In this document: positions 1 through 9,569 of the stretch, piece by piece | Position numbering within the stretch: position 1 is the stretch's first letter | How the letters are laid out: each line of letters begins with the position of its first letter | Origin: Scardovia wiggsiae F0424 | Lineage (GTDB): Bacteria; Actinomycetota; Actinomycetes; Actinomycetales; Bifidobacteriaceae | Length of the DNA stretch: 64,000 nucleotides | Direction: 5' to 3' | Assembly (NCBI RefSeq): GCF_000269605.1 | Contig: NZ_AKCI01000001.1 | Location: forward strand, 1,364,001-1,428,000 | Notes under the pieces: generated by a model | What the model was told of the DNA's origin: nothing | Databases searched by the model: none | Seen by the model: only the letters and a program-made list of their open reading frames with translations | Translations under genes and position numbers: made by a program

Positions 1-825
1 CCCCTGGATGGGTGCGCCGTTGGTAACGCGGGTGGTCAGGATGCCTACAACCTGGTTGATAACAACTATGCTCAGGCTCCACATAGCAACATTCCCCATG
101 GACCGCAGGCCGATACCGCGGATACCCATACGCGGGCGGTACTTGTACCCTGTTTGAAAGAGAGGGATGAACAGCACGATTGCCTGGAAGGCAACCCCTA
201 AAGTCCACATGCCTGCAGTCAGGAAGATCTTGTTCTGATCCCACCATCCCATAGGCTGGCGGGATGCGTTGCCAAACATGGCAATGAAGATCCCGAAGCC
301 GGCGCATGCAATAATATTTGCCCCAACAGAGCTCCATGCGTATGCTGCGAACCGTTCATGGGCAGCCAGTATCTGCCCGAGGATTGTGTACAGGCCGTAG
401 AAGAATATCTGCGGCATGCACCATAACGTAAAAGCATCTACAAGCGCATGCTGCTGCGCGTTCCAGTTTGAATTCAGGTATAAAGACGTGATAAGGTGCG
501 TCCCGGCCGCCATAATAGCGGTAACTCCGAAAAGGAGGATGATAGACAGGGTAATAAGCTTATCGAGCCGCTCGTTCGCGTCTTTTTCCTTAAGGGATTT
601 GACTATCTGCGGTACAAGGACAGCATTGAAAACACCTCCCGAAAGGATAGTGAACAGTACCTGCGGGATCATCGTGCCTGTCTGGTATGCATTGGCTGCA
701 ATACCTGTTGTCCCAACGGCTGCAGCGAGCAGAATAGTTCGTAACTGCCCCGTGATACGGGACACAAAAGTGCCCGATGCCATAATCAGCGAATTGCGTC
801 CAACTGATGATGCTTGAGAGCTCAT
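1..825 (-). CDS. murJ: MurJ (MviN) lipid II flippase, C-terminus cut off by window edge
   Basis: Translation of the minus strand from the ATG at 825 stays open for 275 codons to base 1, so only the N-terminal half is present. It begins MSSQASSVGRNSLIMASGTF and continues with FVSRITGQLRT, a typical MurJ start. Many hydrophobic segments alternate with short polar loops, as in the MATE/MOP flippase fold that moves lipid II across the membrane for peptidoglycan synthesis. The start is supported by an AGAGGAA ribosome site just upstream. It lies downstream of the DUF6049 gene on the same strand, the order seen in bifidobacteria, where murJ and DUF6049 sit near the origin. Family assignment is confident; the missing C-terminus cannot be judged. 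Confidence 0.9.
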   Translation of the reverse strand, partial: MSSQASSVGRNSLIMASGTFVSRITGQLRTILLAAAVGTTGIAANAYQTGTMIPQVLFTILSGGVFNAVLVPQIVKSLKEKDANERLDKLITLSIILLFGVTAIMAAGTHLITSLYLNSNWNAQQHALVDAFTLWCMPQIFFYGLYTILGQILAAHERFAAYAWSSVGANIIACAGFGIFIAMFGNASRQPMGWWDQNKIFLTAGMWTLGVAFQAIVLFIPLFQTGYKYRPRMGIRGIGLRSMGNVAMWSLSIVVINQVVGILTTRVTNGAPIQG

Positions 826-912
826 ATGTTTCCTCTGTATTCTGCTTTATTGCCTGTTGCGTACCGTCCAGTTGCGCCTACTGTACCTATTGTAATTTAC
901 TGCCTTGAAAGA

Positions 913-3408
913 TTAGTGCTTTTCAGCTACTTCATCGCCTTTATTCACAGCACCTGTACGAATACGCCTGATCTGGCGGTACAGGCCGAGAGCACCCAGG
1001 ATCACAGCGATCGCGATTATGGCATATCCGGTAATATCATTAACGGCAAGTGCGCTGGTGATCTGCGTAGTGACTGCCCTGCCGAATTCCTTCCCCTGCG
1101 AATCGGTAAGGGACAGTTTTGCTGAGGCCCGCCTGCCTCCCTGGGCAGTTATTGTAAGCGTTGTCTGTTTACTGCTGTGTGCGTGGACGGTGATGTCTTT
1201 AACAGACGATATCTCAATACCTGTATTCTGTGCTGTTTCTTTCAGCACTGTCCCTTTTATGCCGACTTTTACGCTGAAGGGAAGGGAATTGGTAATGGTA
1301 AGGGGAAGGTTGGCTTTATCGGAAACTGCACTGACCGAACCGGGATGCATAAGCGAAACTGAGCTGTACAGCGTATCAACAATGCTTTTTGCAGGACCTG
1401 CAGCTTCAGCGGCAGCATCCGCATTTTTCTGTGTTGTAGTATCCTGAGCTGCAGTATTTTGCGCTGTCTGTCCGGTGTTTACTGTGCCAGTACTGCCGTC
1501 GTCAATAGTGAATGACCGCAGGGAACAGGTGTCGAAGGCTGTGTAAAGGGCGCCCATCCATGTTGCAGAATTCTCCAGGGTATAACCGCGGTTTGCGGCC
1601 AACCTGTTATTTTGGGCATCCCCTCTGGAAAGCCCCTGTGCCCCTGCAGATGATGTGCGCCCGCCTGCAGATGAGTGGACGAGGATGGTACGGTCGAAAA
1701 CAGTCAGCTTTTCCCGGAGGCCGGCAAGGGTTTTCAGTGCGGATGCGTAAAAGCGTTGTTCCGCAGCAGCTTTACCGGTGCTGCTGGCCTGGGCAAAGTC
1801 TGCTGCCTGCTTGGATGTATAGGGGCTGTCTGCTGTGAGCAGGGAGTTGAGCGTATCTGTCTGAAGCCAGGGGGACTGGCTGACCAGTTTGAGCAGGGAA
1901 CCGGTATACTGCCGCTGCTGTGTATCTGCAAGGCTTCCCAAAGTGATAAGGAAGGTCCGGGACTCATAGGGCGCCTGGGTCTCATAGAAAGCTGTTTCAG
2001 CTATAAACCTGTTGAGCCTTCCGGCTTGCGACTGCTCTGCGGCCGAAGAGGAGGAAGTTGCCCTGTTCTGTGCCAGTGCGCTGAGTTTGCTGTGTGCACT
2101 GAGTACGGTGATATCCCCGGACTGCGTGGGGACCGTGAGTTTCCCCGTGTGTGCTGCAGTGCTGCCTGTACCGGTAAACCCGCTTGTCGCAATAACGGCA
2201 GTATATCCCTGCTGCCTGGCCTTGGCGAGGGCATCCGCTGTCCAGGAGGAATGCGGGCCCTGCCATGCTATGGAAGGCGCCTGTGCGAACGGGTAGCCGC
2301 TGCTGTTCCCCTGGTCCGGGGAGCTGCCTGTGCCCTGTGCTTTAAGCAGTTTCTGGATAGCTGCCGCATCCCACAGGTGGTCATGTATCCCGGCTGAGTC
2401 CCACTGCAGGGACGGATACTGCGATACTGCGCTTACGTTAGTGCCGTAAGGCTGCATGACTGCGGCGGCAGGGTAATCCTTGTACTGCCCTGCGACTGCG
2501 GGATCAATAATGTTCTGGATAAAGGGATAAGTATCATTGAGTTTTTTAATATATTCAGTCTGCCGGGCACAGTCGGGGGTTCCCGAATAAATGGAATTTG
2601 CTGCAGAATCGGTGCGCACAGCACCAGCACCATGTATCAGGCTGGACGCGGAAACGGTCGTGCGGGACAGCTTCGGGGAAGTGACAGGCAGTGCAAAAAC
2701 AACGTTAAGCTTTGGCAGCGAGCTTTCGGGGAGATCGGAGTTCGTCCTGGTGACAAAAGTTCTCAGTTCCACCTGTCCCGGCCCTGGACCGCTTGAGTTG
2801 CTGATATTGCCGGTTCGGCGTGCACTTGTGCTGCTGCGGCCTGTATAACTGCCGGTGCGCTCGGAACCGGCCGATGCAGCTTCTTTATGGGTATACCGTA
2901 TGAGGACAGGTTTTGCCCCCCACGTAGTTATCCGCGAGATTGCACGTGCATCAGGCTTCACGGAAATAGTTACGTCAGCAGACTTCCCCGGCTGTATTGC
3001 CGGCGTATCGCCTGATCCCAGGACACTCATTGCATCCAGGCGGAAATCAGCCTGTGCCCAGCGCTGCACAGTGTCACTGTCCCGGAACACGAAATCGGGG
3101 CGTGTATAGGCTGTCAGTTTGCCGGTATCAAGCGTACGGAAAGTATTATTTGTGATAGTGACTGTTGCACTGTAACCGGATGTAGCACTGATGACCGAAG
3201 TTGATTTTTTCAGGGCCAGAGTGACCCCGGAAGTATTTTTCTGTGTTCCGGCGGCCGTCAGCTGGCGGGAATCTGCAGAGGCTGACGGCGCAGCAGGGCT
3301 GATAAGGGCAAGGACCGCAAAAACAAGTACAGCCAGTACAGCACAGCAGCTGCGGAAGCAGAGGTGTGCAGAAGATCGGGAGGTGTTTTTGGCGCCGGTG
3401 TCACTCAT
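913..3408 (-). CDS. DUF6049-family secreted/membrane glycine-serine-rich protein
   Basis: An 831-residue protein starting MSDTGAKNTSRS at 3408; a longer frame exists upstream but would run through the end of the NUDIX gene. This ATG overlaps the NUDIX stop by 8 bases, which suggests translational coupling. A hydrophobic signal/anchor (CCAVLAVLVFAVLALISPA) is near the N-terminus, and a transmembrane helix (residues about 795-815, GYAIIAIAVILGALGLY) with a short basic tail ends the protein. The large extracytoplasmic part has immunoglobulin-like beta segments at both ends and a central part rich in S, T, Q and A. I recognise it as the actinobacterial DUF6049 family that neighbours MurJ. Its function is unknown; the conserved link with MurJ suggests a cell-envelope role, which is inference. 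Confidence 0.75.
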   Translation of the reverse strand: MSDTGAKNTSRSSAHLCFRSCCAVLAVLVFAVLALISPAAPSASADSRQLTAAGTQKNTSGVTLALKKSTSVISATSGYSATVTITNNTFRTLDTGKLTAYTRPDFVFRDSDTVQRWAQADFRLDAMSVLGSGDTPAIQPGKSADVTISVKPDARAISRITTWGAKPVLIRYTHKEAASAGSERTGSYTGRSSTSARRTGNISNSSGPGPGQVELRTFVTRTNSDLPESSLPKLNVVFALPVTSPKLSRTTVSASSLIHGAGAVRTDSAANSIYSGTPDCARQTEYIKKLNDTYPFIQNIIDPAVAGQYKDYPAAAVMQPYGTNVSAVSQYPSLQWDSAGIHDHLWDAAAIQKLLKAQGTGSSPDQGNSSGYPFAQAPSIAWQGPHSSWTADALAKARQQGYTAVIATSGFTGTGSTAAHTGKLTVPTQSGDITVLSAHSKLSALAQNRATSSSSAAEQSQAGRLNRFIAETAFYETQAPYESRTFLITLGSLADTQQRQYTGSLLKLVSQSPWLQTDTLNSLLTADSPYTSKQAADFAQASSTGKAAAEQRFYASALKTLAGLREKLTVFDRTILVHSSAGGRTSSAGAQGLSRGDAQNNRLAANRGYTLENSATWMGALYTAFDTCSLRSFTIDDGSTGTVNTGQTAQNTAAQDTTTQKNADAAAEAAGPAKSIVDTLYSSVSLMHPGSVSAVSDKANLPLTITNSLPFSVKVGIKGTVLKETAQNTGIEISSVKDITVHAHSSKQTTLTITAQGGRRASAKLSLTDSQGKEFGRAVTTQITSALAVNDITGYAIIAIAVILGALGLYRQIRRIRTGAVNKGDEVAEKH

Positions 3409-4327
3409 CAGTTTCGTGAGCCTTTTTGCTTTTCCGGGAATACAGCCATACGATCCGCCGTTCGTTGGGGTAGCTGAGGATATCAGCGAGGTCGTCAAAA
3501 TTTACCCATATAGCATCTTCTGCTTCGTGGTCAGGATCCCCCTCGACGCTGAGCTCCCCGCCAGTCTGACGCAGCACATAGTGATGTACGAGCTTATGCA
3601 CACGCTGTGTAGTCCCGGTAAACCAGTAGTCGATCGTCGCTATGGAATCAACGACTTCCCCAAGGATCCCGGTCTCTTCATGCACTTCACGCACAGCGGT
3701 CTGTTCGGGTGTTTCCCCCTTCTCAATATGCCCTTTCGGCAGGCACCACTCAAGATGCCCGGAGCGTGAGTGGCGGGCGATAATAGCAACATGGTTATTG
3801 CCGTCAAAAATAAGTCCTCCGGCAGAATATTCGCGCGCTATGGGAAGATTACGGTTGTCAAGCGATGGGAAAGTCGCTGAATTTTCGCGCCTGCCGGCCA
3901 TTACAGCAGGGGTAGCAGGGCTCCGGCCGTCTGAAGATATCTGTTCGGTACCATTCTCAGGGTCCAGGCTGCCATCGTCAATATCCGTATCCGCTTCCTC
4001 TTTCAGCAGTTCTTCATATACGGCAGTAAGCAGGGAATGCGGATCATCGCTGCCGTATGAGTACTCGCCGTGCGGACGTATCTCAACTGATGAATGAGGG
4101 GTTTGCGAACTGTATACCGGCGTGTCGTCATCGTCTTCCAGCAATGCCTCATAAGAAGTATCCGGGTCTGTATATCTGAAATAAGCAAGTTTATGGTGAT
4201 GCCGGCCGTCTGCGGTATCTGCTGCGTCAGCCGGTTTTTCGTTCTGAGACGACGTTTTCAGGGTATGCTTCGGGTCGCGCATGGCGCGTTTTACCATGCG
4301 TGCAATATCGCCCGGAGTAATTTCCAT
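3401..4327 (-). CDS. NUDIX hydrolase with long disordered N-terminal extension
   Basis: A 308-residue protein with start MEITPGDIARMVKRAMRD at 4327. The frame is open further upstream, but that part does not look coding. The NUDIX box is intact: GHIEKGETPEQ, then REVHEETGI, matching GX5EX7REUXEEXGU, and would hydrolyse a nucleoside-diphosphate-linked substrate. The catalytic domain fills roughly the last 150 residues; before it lies about 150 residues of acidic, low-complexity sequence (DDDDTPVYSS, LLKEEADTDIDDGS) that is probably disordered. The gene is divergent from cca (start 4539) and is followed by DUF6049 and murJ on the same strand, the usual bifidobacterial arrangement. The substrate cannot be told from sequence. 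Confidence 0.85.
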   Translation of the reverse strand: MEITPGDIARMVKRAMRDPKHTLKTSSQNEKPADAADTADGRHHHKLAYFRYTDPDTSYEALLEDDDDTPVYSSQTPHSSVEIRPHGEYSYGSDDPHSLLTAVYEELLKEEADTDIDDGSLDPENGTEQISSDGRSPATPAVMAGRRENSATFPSLDNRNLPIAREYSAGGLIFDGNNHVAIIARHSRSGHLEWCLPKGHIEKGETPEQTAVREVHEETGILGEVVDSIATIDYWFTGTTQRVHKLVHHYVLRQTGGELSVEGDPDHEAEDAIWVNFDDLADILSYPNERRIVWLYSRKSKKAHETDE

Positions 4328-4538
4328 ACTTACTAGTTTACGTGCAGTTTGTGCGAATGGAGTAATGGAAGGGTAGAATTCTTGGAGAGCGCATGAAATT
4401 TTGACATTTCCTTCCCGTCTCCGGTTGATGTGCCGGGAATACGGGGGTGTATATTTACGCATATTATAAAACGTAGAATACAATAGCAGATAACAGCGGA
4501 ATATTGCTGCTGCATCGGGCAGCAGCCGGAGGTATGAA

Positions 4539-6047
4539 GTGTCTGACCATAATGAAAACGACTGCAGAGTGCGTGCAGCACAGGGGATGCAGCATAAAGC
4601 ACAGGGAGTGCATGCTCAGGAGGCAGGACAGATAGATATGTCCGCTATCCCTCCGGCTGCCGTGGAATTAGGGCATATTTTTGCAGATGCAGGGTACGAG
4701 CTTGCCCTTGTGGGGGGATCTGTACGGGATATACTTTTGGGCCGTCCGGCGCATGACCTGGATTTCTGCACATCTGCAAAGCCTGAAGAGTTCGAACCCC
4801 TGCTGCGGCAGTGGGGCGACGGTTTCTGGGATATGGGGCGCAAATTCGGTACCCTGGGTGCGCTTAAGCATATGCAGGACGGGGCAGATGTATCCATTGA
4901 AGTCACTACGTATCGCAGTGATGTTTATGAGCCGGAATCCAGGAAGCCTGATGTCAATTATGGAACTTCGCTTGAAGGGGATCTTTCGCGGCGTGATTTT
5001 ACAGTGAATTCCATGGCGGTCAGGGTACCGCAGATGGAATTTGAAGACCCTTTCAATGGCCGGGATGATCTGGAACGCAGGCTTTTAAGGACCCCTGCTG
5101 AACCTGAACAGTCTTTCAGCGACGACCCGCTGCGTATGATGCGTGCTGTGCGGTTCGTTGCCCAGCTTGATTTCCGTATTGCCCTTGATACGGCGGAAGC
5201 GCTCAATGCCATGGCCGGGCGCATTGAGATCGTGTCTGCAGAACGGGTACGCGACGAACTGGTGAAACTGGTCTTAAGCAGGCATCCCCGCAAAGGGCTT
5301 GAAGCCTTTGTTGAATCAGGGCTGGCTGATTATGTGCTTCCTGAGCTTCCTGCGCTGCAGATGGATACGGACCCTTCCCATCATCATAAAGATGTCTTCG
5401 ACCATACGATGAAAGTACTTGAGCGTGCTATTGCTTTGGAAACGGACGATAATGGCCCGGTCCCGGCACCGGACCTTGAGCTGAGGCTTGCCGCGCTTAT
5501 GCATGATATCGGGAAGCCGCGCACTCGCAGGTTTGAGGTCGGCGGGAAAGTCAGCTTCCACCACCATGATGCAGTTGGCGCGAAAATGACGCGGAAGCGC
5601 TTGAGGCAGCTGCATTTTGACAACCGCATCACTGACGATGTTTCTAAGCTGGTGCAGCTCCACCTCAGGTTCCATGGTTATGTTGATGAGCCATGGTCTG
5701 ATGCTGCGGTACGGCGGTATGTAAAAGATGCGGGTACCCTGTATTACAGGCTCAACCGCCTGACGCGGGCTGATGCGACTACTCAGAACAGGCAGAAAGC
5801 GCTGATGTTTGAGCAGGCGATGGATGAGCTTGAAGAGCGCGTGGAGCAGCTTAAGGAGAAAGAGGATTTTGACGCGATCAGGCCTGATCTCAACGGCAGC
5901 CAGATTATGGATATCCTGGGCCTCCAGCCGGGGCCTGATGTGGGCAGGGCATACAGGCATATGCTGGAGTACCGGCTTGATAACGGTCCGGTGGATGAAC
6001 AGACAGCAGCTGCGGAACTTAAAAAATGGTGGGACAGCCAGCGCTGA
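4539..6047 (+). CDS. cca: CCA tRNA nucleotidyltransferase with HD domain
   Basis: A 502-residue member of the class II poly(A) polymerase/tRNA nucleotidyltransferase family, which adds or repairs the 3' CCA end of tRNA. Visible signatures are LVGGSVRDILLG, then HDLDFCTSA (the metal-binding acidic pair), RRDFTVNSMA and EDPFNGRDDL in the nucleotidyltransferase head. A C-terminal HD phosphohydrolase domain has LAALMHDIGKPRT and HHHDAVGAKM. The start is a GTG at 4539, chosen because a CGGAGG ribosome site ends 8 bases upstream. The first 35 or so residues are variable and precede the conserved domain. It is divergent from the NUDIX gene. Confidence 0.93.
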   Translation: MSDHNENDCRVRAAQGMQHKAQGVHAQEAGQIDMSAIPPAAVELGHIFADAGYELALVGGSVRDILLGRPAHDLDFCTSAKPEEFEPLLRQWGDGFWDMGRKFGTLGALKHMQDGADVSIEVTTYRSDVYEPESRKPDVNYGTSLEGDLSRRDFTVNSMAVRVPQMEFEDPFNGRDDLERRLLRTPAEPEQSFSDDPLRMMRAVRFVAQLDFRIALDTAEALNAMAGRIEIVSAERVRDELVKLVLSRHPRKGLEAFVESGLADYVLPELPALQMDTDPSHHHKDVFDHTMKVLERAIALETDDNGPVPAPDLELRLAALMHDIGKPRTRRFEVGGKVSFHHHDAVGAKMTRKRLRQLHFDNRITDDVSKLVQLHLRFHGYVDEPWSDAAVRRYVKDAGTLYYRLNRLTRADATTQNRQKALMFEQAMDELEERVEQLKEKEDFDAIRPDLNGSQIMDILGLQPGPDVGRAYRHMLEYRLDNGPVDEQTAAAELKKWWDSQR

Positions 6048-6134
6048 CTTCACGGGCAGACTCTAAACTCCGTGATTCCCCTAAAAAGGATGCCTTAAAA
6101 GCCGGCAATCCCTGGTCAGAACTGCTGGCCAGCT

Positions 6135-6788
6135 TTATGAAGCCTGATTGTCGCCCGGCCATACTTCAGTATGTTCCTGCGCCTGAGGGACCTTGGTGAG
6201 CTTGTCGGGGGCAACGCAGCCTTCTGTGGAAGTAAGCCTTTTCTTCGTTTTTTCTGTAACCTTCTGCGTGGTCTCAAGGTTCCGGAAATCGTCCCCGATA
6301 ACTATATCCAGGAGGTAATCCTTGCGGTCATCCATACGCAGGATAACGTTATTGGGGAATTCAGCCCGCAGCGTGTAGGCTTCAGCAACCGTATTCCTGC
6401 CAAAGTAGATAATAGATTTTTTAGAGACTGTTTTGGAATTCCAGTTTCCGGTGCCCTGCACAACGAATCCTCGGTTTGTGAATTCCTGGCCGACAGCTGT
6501 GGCAAACCCTGCATGCTTTGTGCCGTTCAGGACCCGAAGCGTAATATGGTTCGCCGCGACTGCGGTATCATTATCGCCGGCCAGGCAGGCAGTCCGTTCC
6601 CCATAGTTATTGGCCTGCGAACCCGAATCGTCCTTTTTGGGGGCGCCGATCCAGCCGAGGGCAAGCGGTACAGCAATAAGTGCTGCTACAATAATGCCGA
6701 TAACCGCTGTAGTGATAACAAGCCGATGCCGGTCACGCAGATACCGTACACGGGCTTCGCGCTCTTCGCGGGTGGTGGAACTTGGCAT
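6135..6788 (-). CDS. LytR C-terminal-domain membrane protein
   Basis: A 217-residue protein starting MPSSTTREEREARVR at 6788, placed there by a GGAGG site 6 bases upstream; an upstream in-frame ATG lacks one. A basic cytoplasmic N-terminus is followed by one membrane helix (LVITTAVIGIIVAALIAVPLAL). The extracytoplasmic part contains ITLRVLNGTKHAGFATAVGQEF, the pattern of the LytR_C domain (PF13399), which occurs alone or at the end of LytR-CpsA-Psr cell-wall ligases. Standalone copies are common in actinobacteria and have no firm function. It is the last gene of the minus-strand run after rsmA, separated by about 130 bases. Confidence 0.75.
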   Translation of the reverse strand: MPSSTTREEREARVRYLRDRHRLVITTAVIGIIVAALIAVPLALGWIGAPKKDDSGSQANNYGERTACLAGDNDTAVAANHITLRVLNGTKHAGFATAVGQEFTNRGFVVQGTGNWNSKTVSKKSIIYFGRNTVAEAYTLRAEFPNNVILRMDDRKDYLLDIVIGDDFRNLETTQKVTEKTKKRLTSTEGCVAPDKLTKVPQAQEHTEVWPGDNQAS

Positions 6789-6917
6789 TATCGGTCCTCC
6801 TGGTTTCTTGTAATACCTATCATAATCACCACTAAGCACAGATGTGCAGACAGGGATGTGGGGAGCCGCAGGGTACAGGTTCTGTCTGCATTCCCTGCCG
6901 GGAATGGTTATAGTGTA

Positions 6918-7832
6918 TTATGGAGTGCCTGCGGATATTTTTGCCTGGGCGAGCGCCGCGAATTCTTCAATCGTCAGTGTTTCGCCGCGGCGGGAAGCAT
7001 CGATACCGGCTTGCCTGTAAGTGTTATCTCCGACGATCCCTTTCAGGGCTGAGCGCAGGGTTTTCCGGCGCTGCCCGAATGCTTTGTCAATAAGCAGGAA
7101 AGTACGGTATTTTAAGGCATGGTTTTTGCTGCGCTTCGCGGCCTGCGGATCTGTGTGCCGATGGAATTCCACCAGGGCAGAATCAATATGCGGGGCCGGC
7201 CAGAAAACATTGCGGCCAATAACGCCCGCAAACTGTGCAGTGCCATACCAGGCCAGTTTTACCGACGGGACGCCGTATACCTTCGAGCCCGGCTGTGCCG
7301 CCAGCCTTTCAGCCACTTCTTTCTGTACCATGACTACAAAAGAACTGAGCCCGGGGAACCGCTCAAGGAGCGTGAGGATAATGGGTGTCGCAGCATTGTA
7401 CGGGAGATTTGAAACGAGCATAAGGGAAGCAGGAGCACTGCTGATCTGTGACGGTTCAAGTTCCAGCGCATCCGACCGGATCACGTGCAGCCGGCCGGCA
7501 GCCTGCGGCATATAGGTTTCCACGGTACTGGAGAGCAGCCCGGCAAGCTTAGGGTCTATCTCTACTGCGAATACAGCTGCGCCGGTTTCCAGGAGTGCCA
7601 GCGTAAGGGATCCGAGGCCGGGGCCTACTTCTATAACGGTGCTTGAAGGTCCGGGCCCGGCCAGGGCAGCGATCTTCCTCACCGTGCCGGGATCTATAAC
7701 AAAATTCTGCCCGTATTTTTTGGCAGGTGAGATCCCCGCGCGTGAAGCTATGCTGCGGATATCTGAAGCACCTAAAAGGGATGAAGCCCCGGATACTGTT
7801 CCAGGTGCTGTTCCGCTTGCTGTTTCGGTCAT
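6918..7832 (-). CDS. rsmA: 16S rRNA dimethyladenosine transferase RsmA/KsgA
   Basis: A 304-residue methyltransferase that dimethylates two adjacent adenines near the 3' end of 16S rRNA. Motifs visible are KYGQNFVIDPGTVRKIA, the SAM-binding VIEVGPGLGSLTLALLE, and the catalytic SNLPYN. Length fits the family, with a short variable N-terminus. The ATG at 7832 lies one base after the stop of the upstream G5/transglycosylase gene, so translation is probably coupled. In many actinobacteria, including Mycobacterium tuberculosis, the order is rpfB-rsmA-ispE. Here ispE is absent downstream and the next gene is the LytR_C protein, which is notable because a mevalonate pathway is encoded 11 kb away. Confidence 0.95.
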   Translation of the reverse strand: MTETASGTAPGTVSGASSLLGASDIRSIASRAGISPAKKYGQNFVIDPGTVRKIAALAGPGPSSTVIEVGPGLGSLTLALLETGAAVFAVEIDPKLAGLLSSTVETYMPQAAGRLHVIRSDALELEPSQISSAPASLMLVSNLPYNAATPIILTLLERFPGLSSFVVMVQKEVAERLAAQPGSKVYGVPSVKLAWYGTAQFAGVIGRNVFWPAPHIDSALVEFHRHTDPQAAKRSKNHALKYRTFLLIDKAFGQRRKTLRSALKGIVGDNTYRQAGIDASRRGETLTIEEFAALAQAKISAGTP

Positions 7833-7833
7833 T

Positions 7834-9354
7834 TTAATACCAGTTGTGTGTCAGATGGAAAGCTTTTGCCTTTGACGGCGTCCCATAGCGGTTTTTGATA
7901 TAGTTCAGCCCCCAGTTGATCTGGGTTGCCGCATTATCATGCCAGTCTGCACCGGAAGTTGCCATTTTGCTGCCGGGAAGCGCCTGAGGGATCCCATATG
8001 CCCCGGAAGACCGGTTACTTGCATCCCAGCGCCAGCCGGACTCTTTATTGAACAGCCATGCGACTGCCTGCCATTCATTCCCGGTCCATCCATACTGTGC
8101 TGCCGCAGCCTGCCCGTAGATCCGGGCCTGTGCCGGCGTAGCATGCCATGTTGATCCTGCCTGCTGCTGTGCCTGCTTTTTCTGGGCTTCGGCCGCATCT
8201 CTGCGGGCTTTCTCTACAGCTTCCTTTTTCTGCTTTTCTTCCGCAGCCTTCCGCTGTTCTTCAGCTTTTTTCGCAGCTTCAGCCTTCCTGTCAGCTTCGG
8301 CTTTTTTAGCTGTGTCCTGGTTTTTCCCGTCAGCAAGCTTGTCAGGTTTACCGGATTGCGAAGGCTGGCTGGGGCCGGATGGGCCGGATGGAGAGGAAGA
8401 AGGCTGCGGGTCCTGTGAAGGCCCGGCCGAAGGGGTTGGCTGCGCCCCGGTATTTTTACTGGTATCGTCAGTTTTTGGAGCGGCAGCCTGAGGCTCCTGC
8501 TTCTTTTTAGTCCCGATAGTGATAACTTCATTGACTGCGTATGACGTGACTGCCTGTTTTACCATAACGGAGCTTTCCACCGCGCCGTCAACAACAACAT
8601 TACGGAATGTCTGTATTTCTGAGCCTTCCTTGCCGGCCTGTGATACTGTCCGCACCCCTTCATCCAGTGAAGGGTCTTCAACGTACTGTGTAGCGTAGGG
8701 GAGGGGGACCTGTTTTGTTGATGTAGTGTAGGAAACGCGCTGCACCCGAAGGATGGTTTCGCCGCTGCTCTGTATCACGTTCACACGGTCATCTTTACCG
8801 AGCTGGATACTGTGGGCGTCAAGGACAGCTGCAGCAGTCGTATTCCCATCATCTATTTTGATTTTCTGCCCATCCACCTGCAGATACGCGGATCCGCGGG
8901 AGCTGATAGTGAAGCCGCCGGTCAGCGTATTGTAGATATTGTTGATATCAACGGAAACTTTAACGGCATTTTCCTCATTCTGCTTGAAAAAGCTGAGTAT
9001 CTGTGATGCATCTGTTGCGTATGTCCAGAAATTGACTACTTGGCCGTCAATGGTGATCGTAGACTGATAGGCAGTCCGTACCGTTACCGTAGATCCGTTT
9101 GACAGGATATCCCCGCTGTCCGAAGTAATAAAATCATGGGTCTTTGTCCTGATACCCTGTTCCCTGAGCATGCCTTGTGCGGTGACTGCTGTAGTGTGCA
9201 CGGTAGATACTTTGCCGTTATAGGAAAGCTTCACGGTTTTAACTGAGACGGTGCAGAACGCGATAATGGCTGCAAGCACAGTGACAGCAGCACACACAAT
9301 AATGCGCAGCCGGCGGTTCCGGATGAACCGCTGCGGCGTCCATCGACGTGCCAT
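7834..9354 (-). CDS. DUF348/G5-domain lytic transglycosylase-like (Rpf-type) cell-wall protein
   Basis: A 506-residue exported protein. An N-terminal anchor (LRIIVCAAVTVLAAIIAFCTV) is followed by DUF348 repeats (VKLSYNGKVSTVHTTAVTA and two later copies), then a G5 domain (about residues 205-290). Next is a long linker rich in P, S, K and A with a charged KAEADRKAEAAKKAEEQRK stretch, probably helical. The C-terminal about 100 residues form a lysozyme-like fold with WLFNKESGW, the Glu being the likely catalytic residue, and AYGIPQALPGSKM, ending HNWY. This domain order matches the RpfB-like gene beside rsmA in actinobacteria, thought to cleave peptidoglycan during growth. The gene is divergent from the LacI gene at 9570. 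Confidence 0.88.
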   Translation of the reverse strand: MARRWTPQRFIRNRRLRIIVCAAVTVLAAIIAFCTVSVKTVKLSYNGKVSTVHTTAVTAQGMLREQGIRTKTHDFITSDSGDILSNGSTVTVRTAYQSTITIDGQVVNFWTYATDASQILSFFKQNEENAVKVSVDINNIYNTLTGGFTISSRGSAYLQVDGQKIKIDDGNTTAAAVLDAHSIQLGKDDRVNVIQSSGETILRVQRVSYTTSTKQVPLPYATQYVEDPSLDEGVRTVSQAGKEGSEIQTFRNVVVDGAVESSVMVKQAVTSYAVNEVITIGTKKKQEPQAAAPKTDDTSKNTGAQPTPSAGPSQDPQPSSSPSGPSGPSQPSQSGKPDKLADGKNQDTAKKAEADRKAEAAKKAEEQRKAAEEKQKKEAVEKARRDAAEAQKKQAQQQAGSTWHATPAQARIYGQAAAAQYGWTGNEWQAVAWLFNKESGWRWDASNRSSGAYGIPQALPGSKMATSGADWHDNAATQINWGLNYIKNRYGTPSKAKAFHLTHNWY

Positions 9355-9569
9355 ATTTCCCCTTATCTGCTGTAAATACTTGCCTTTGCCGGGATTCGAA
9401 CAATTGTGTGCATACCCGTGTCCCCTCCAGTCTACAGTTTTTCCGTATGTTATAACGGATTTGCAGGAAATAATAACGATTTCATCATATTTTACGGGCG
9501 CATCCTGTTATTATGCAGCGTGCTTCTATGGGCGCACCGTTTCGGTACTCGTTGTGGTATTAAAGTGGT

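Noticed and set aside
913-3300. Plus-strand frames opposite the DUF6049 gene
   Set aside because: Several 80-240 codon frames are antisense shadows of the G/C-ending codons of the minus-strand gene.
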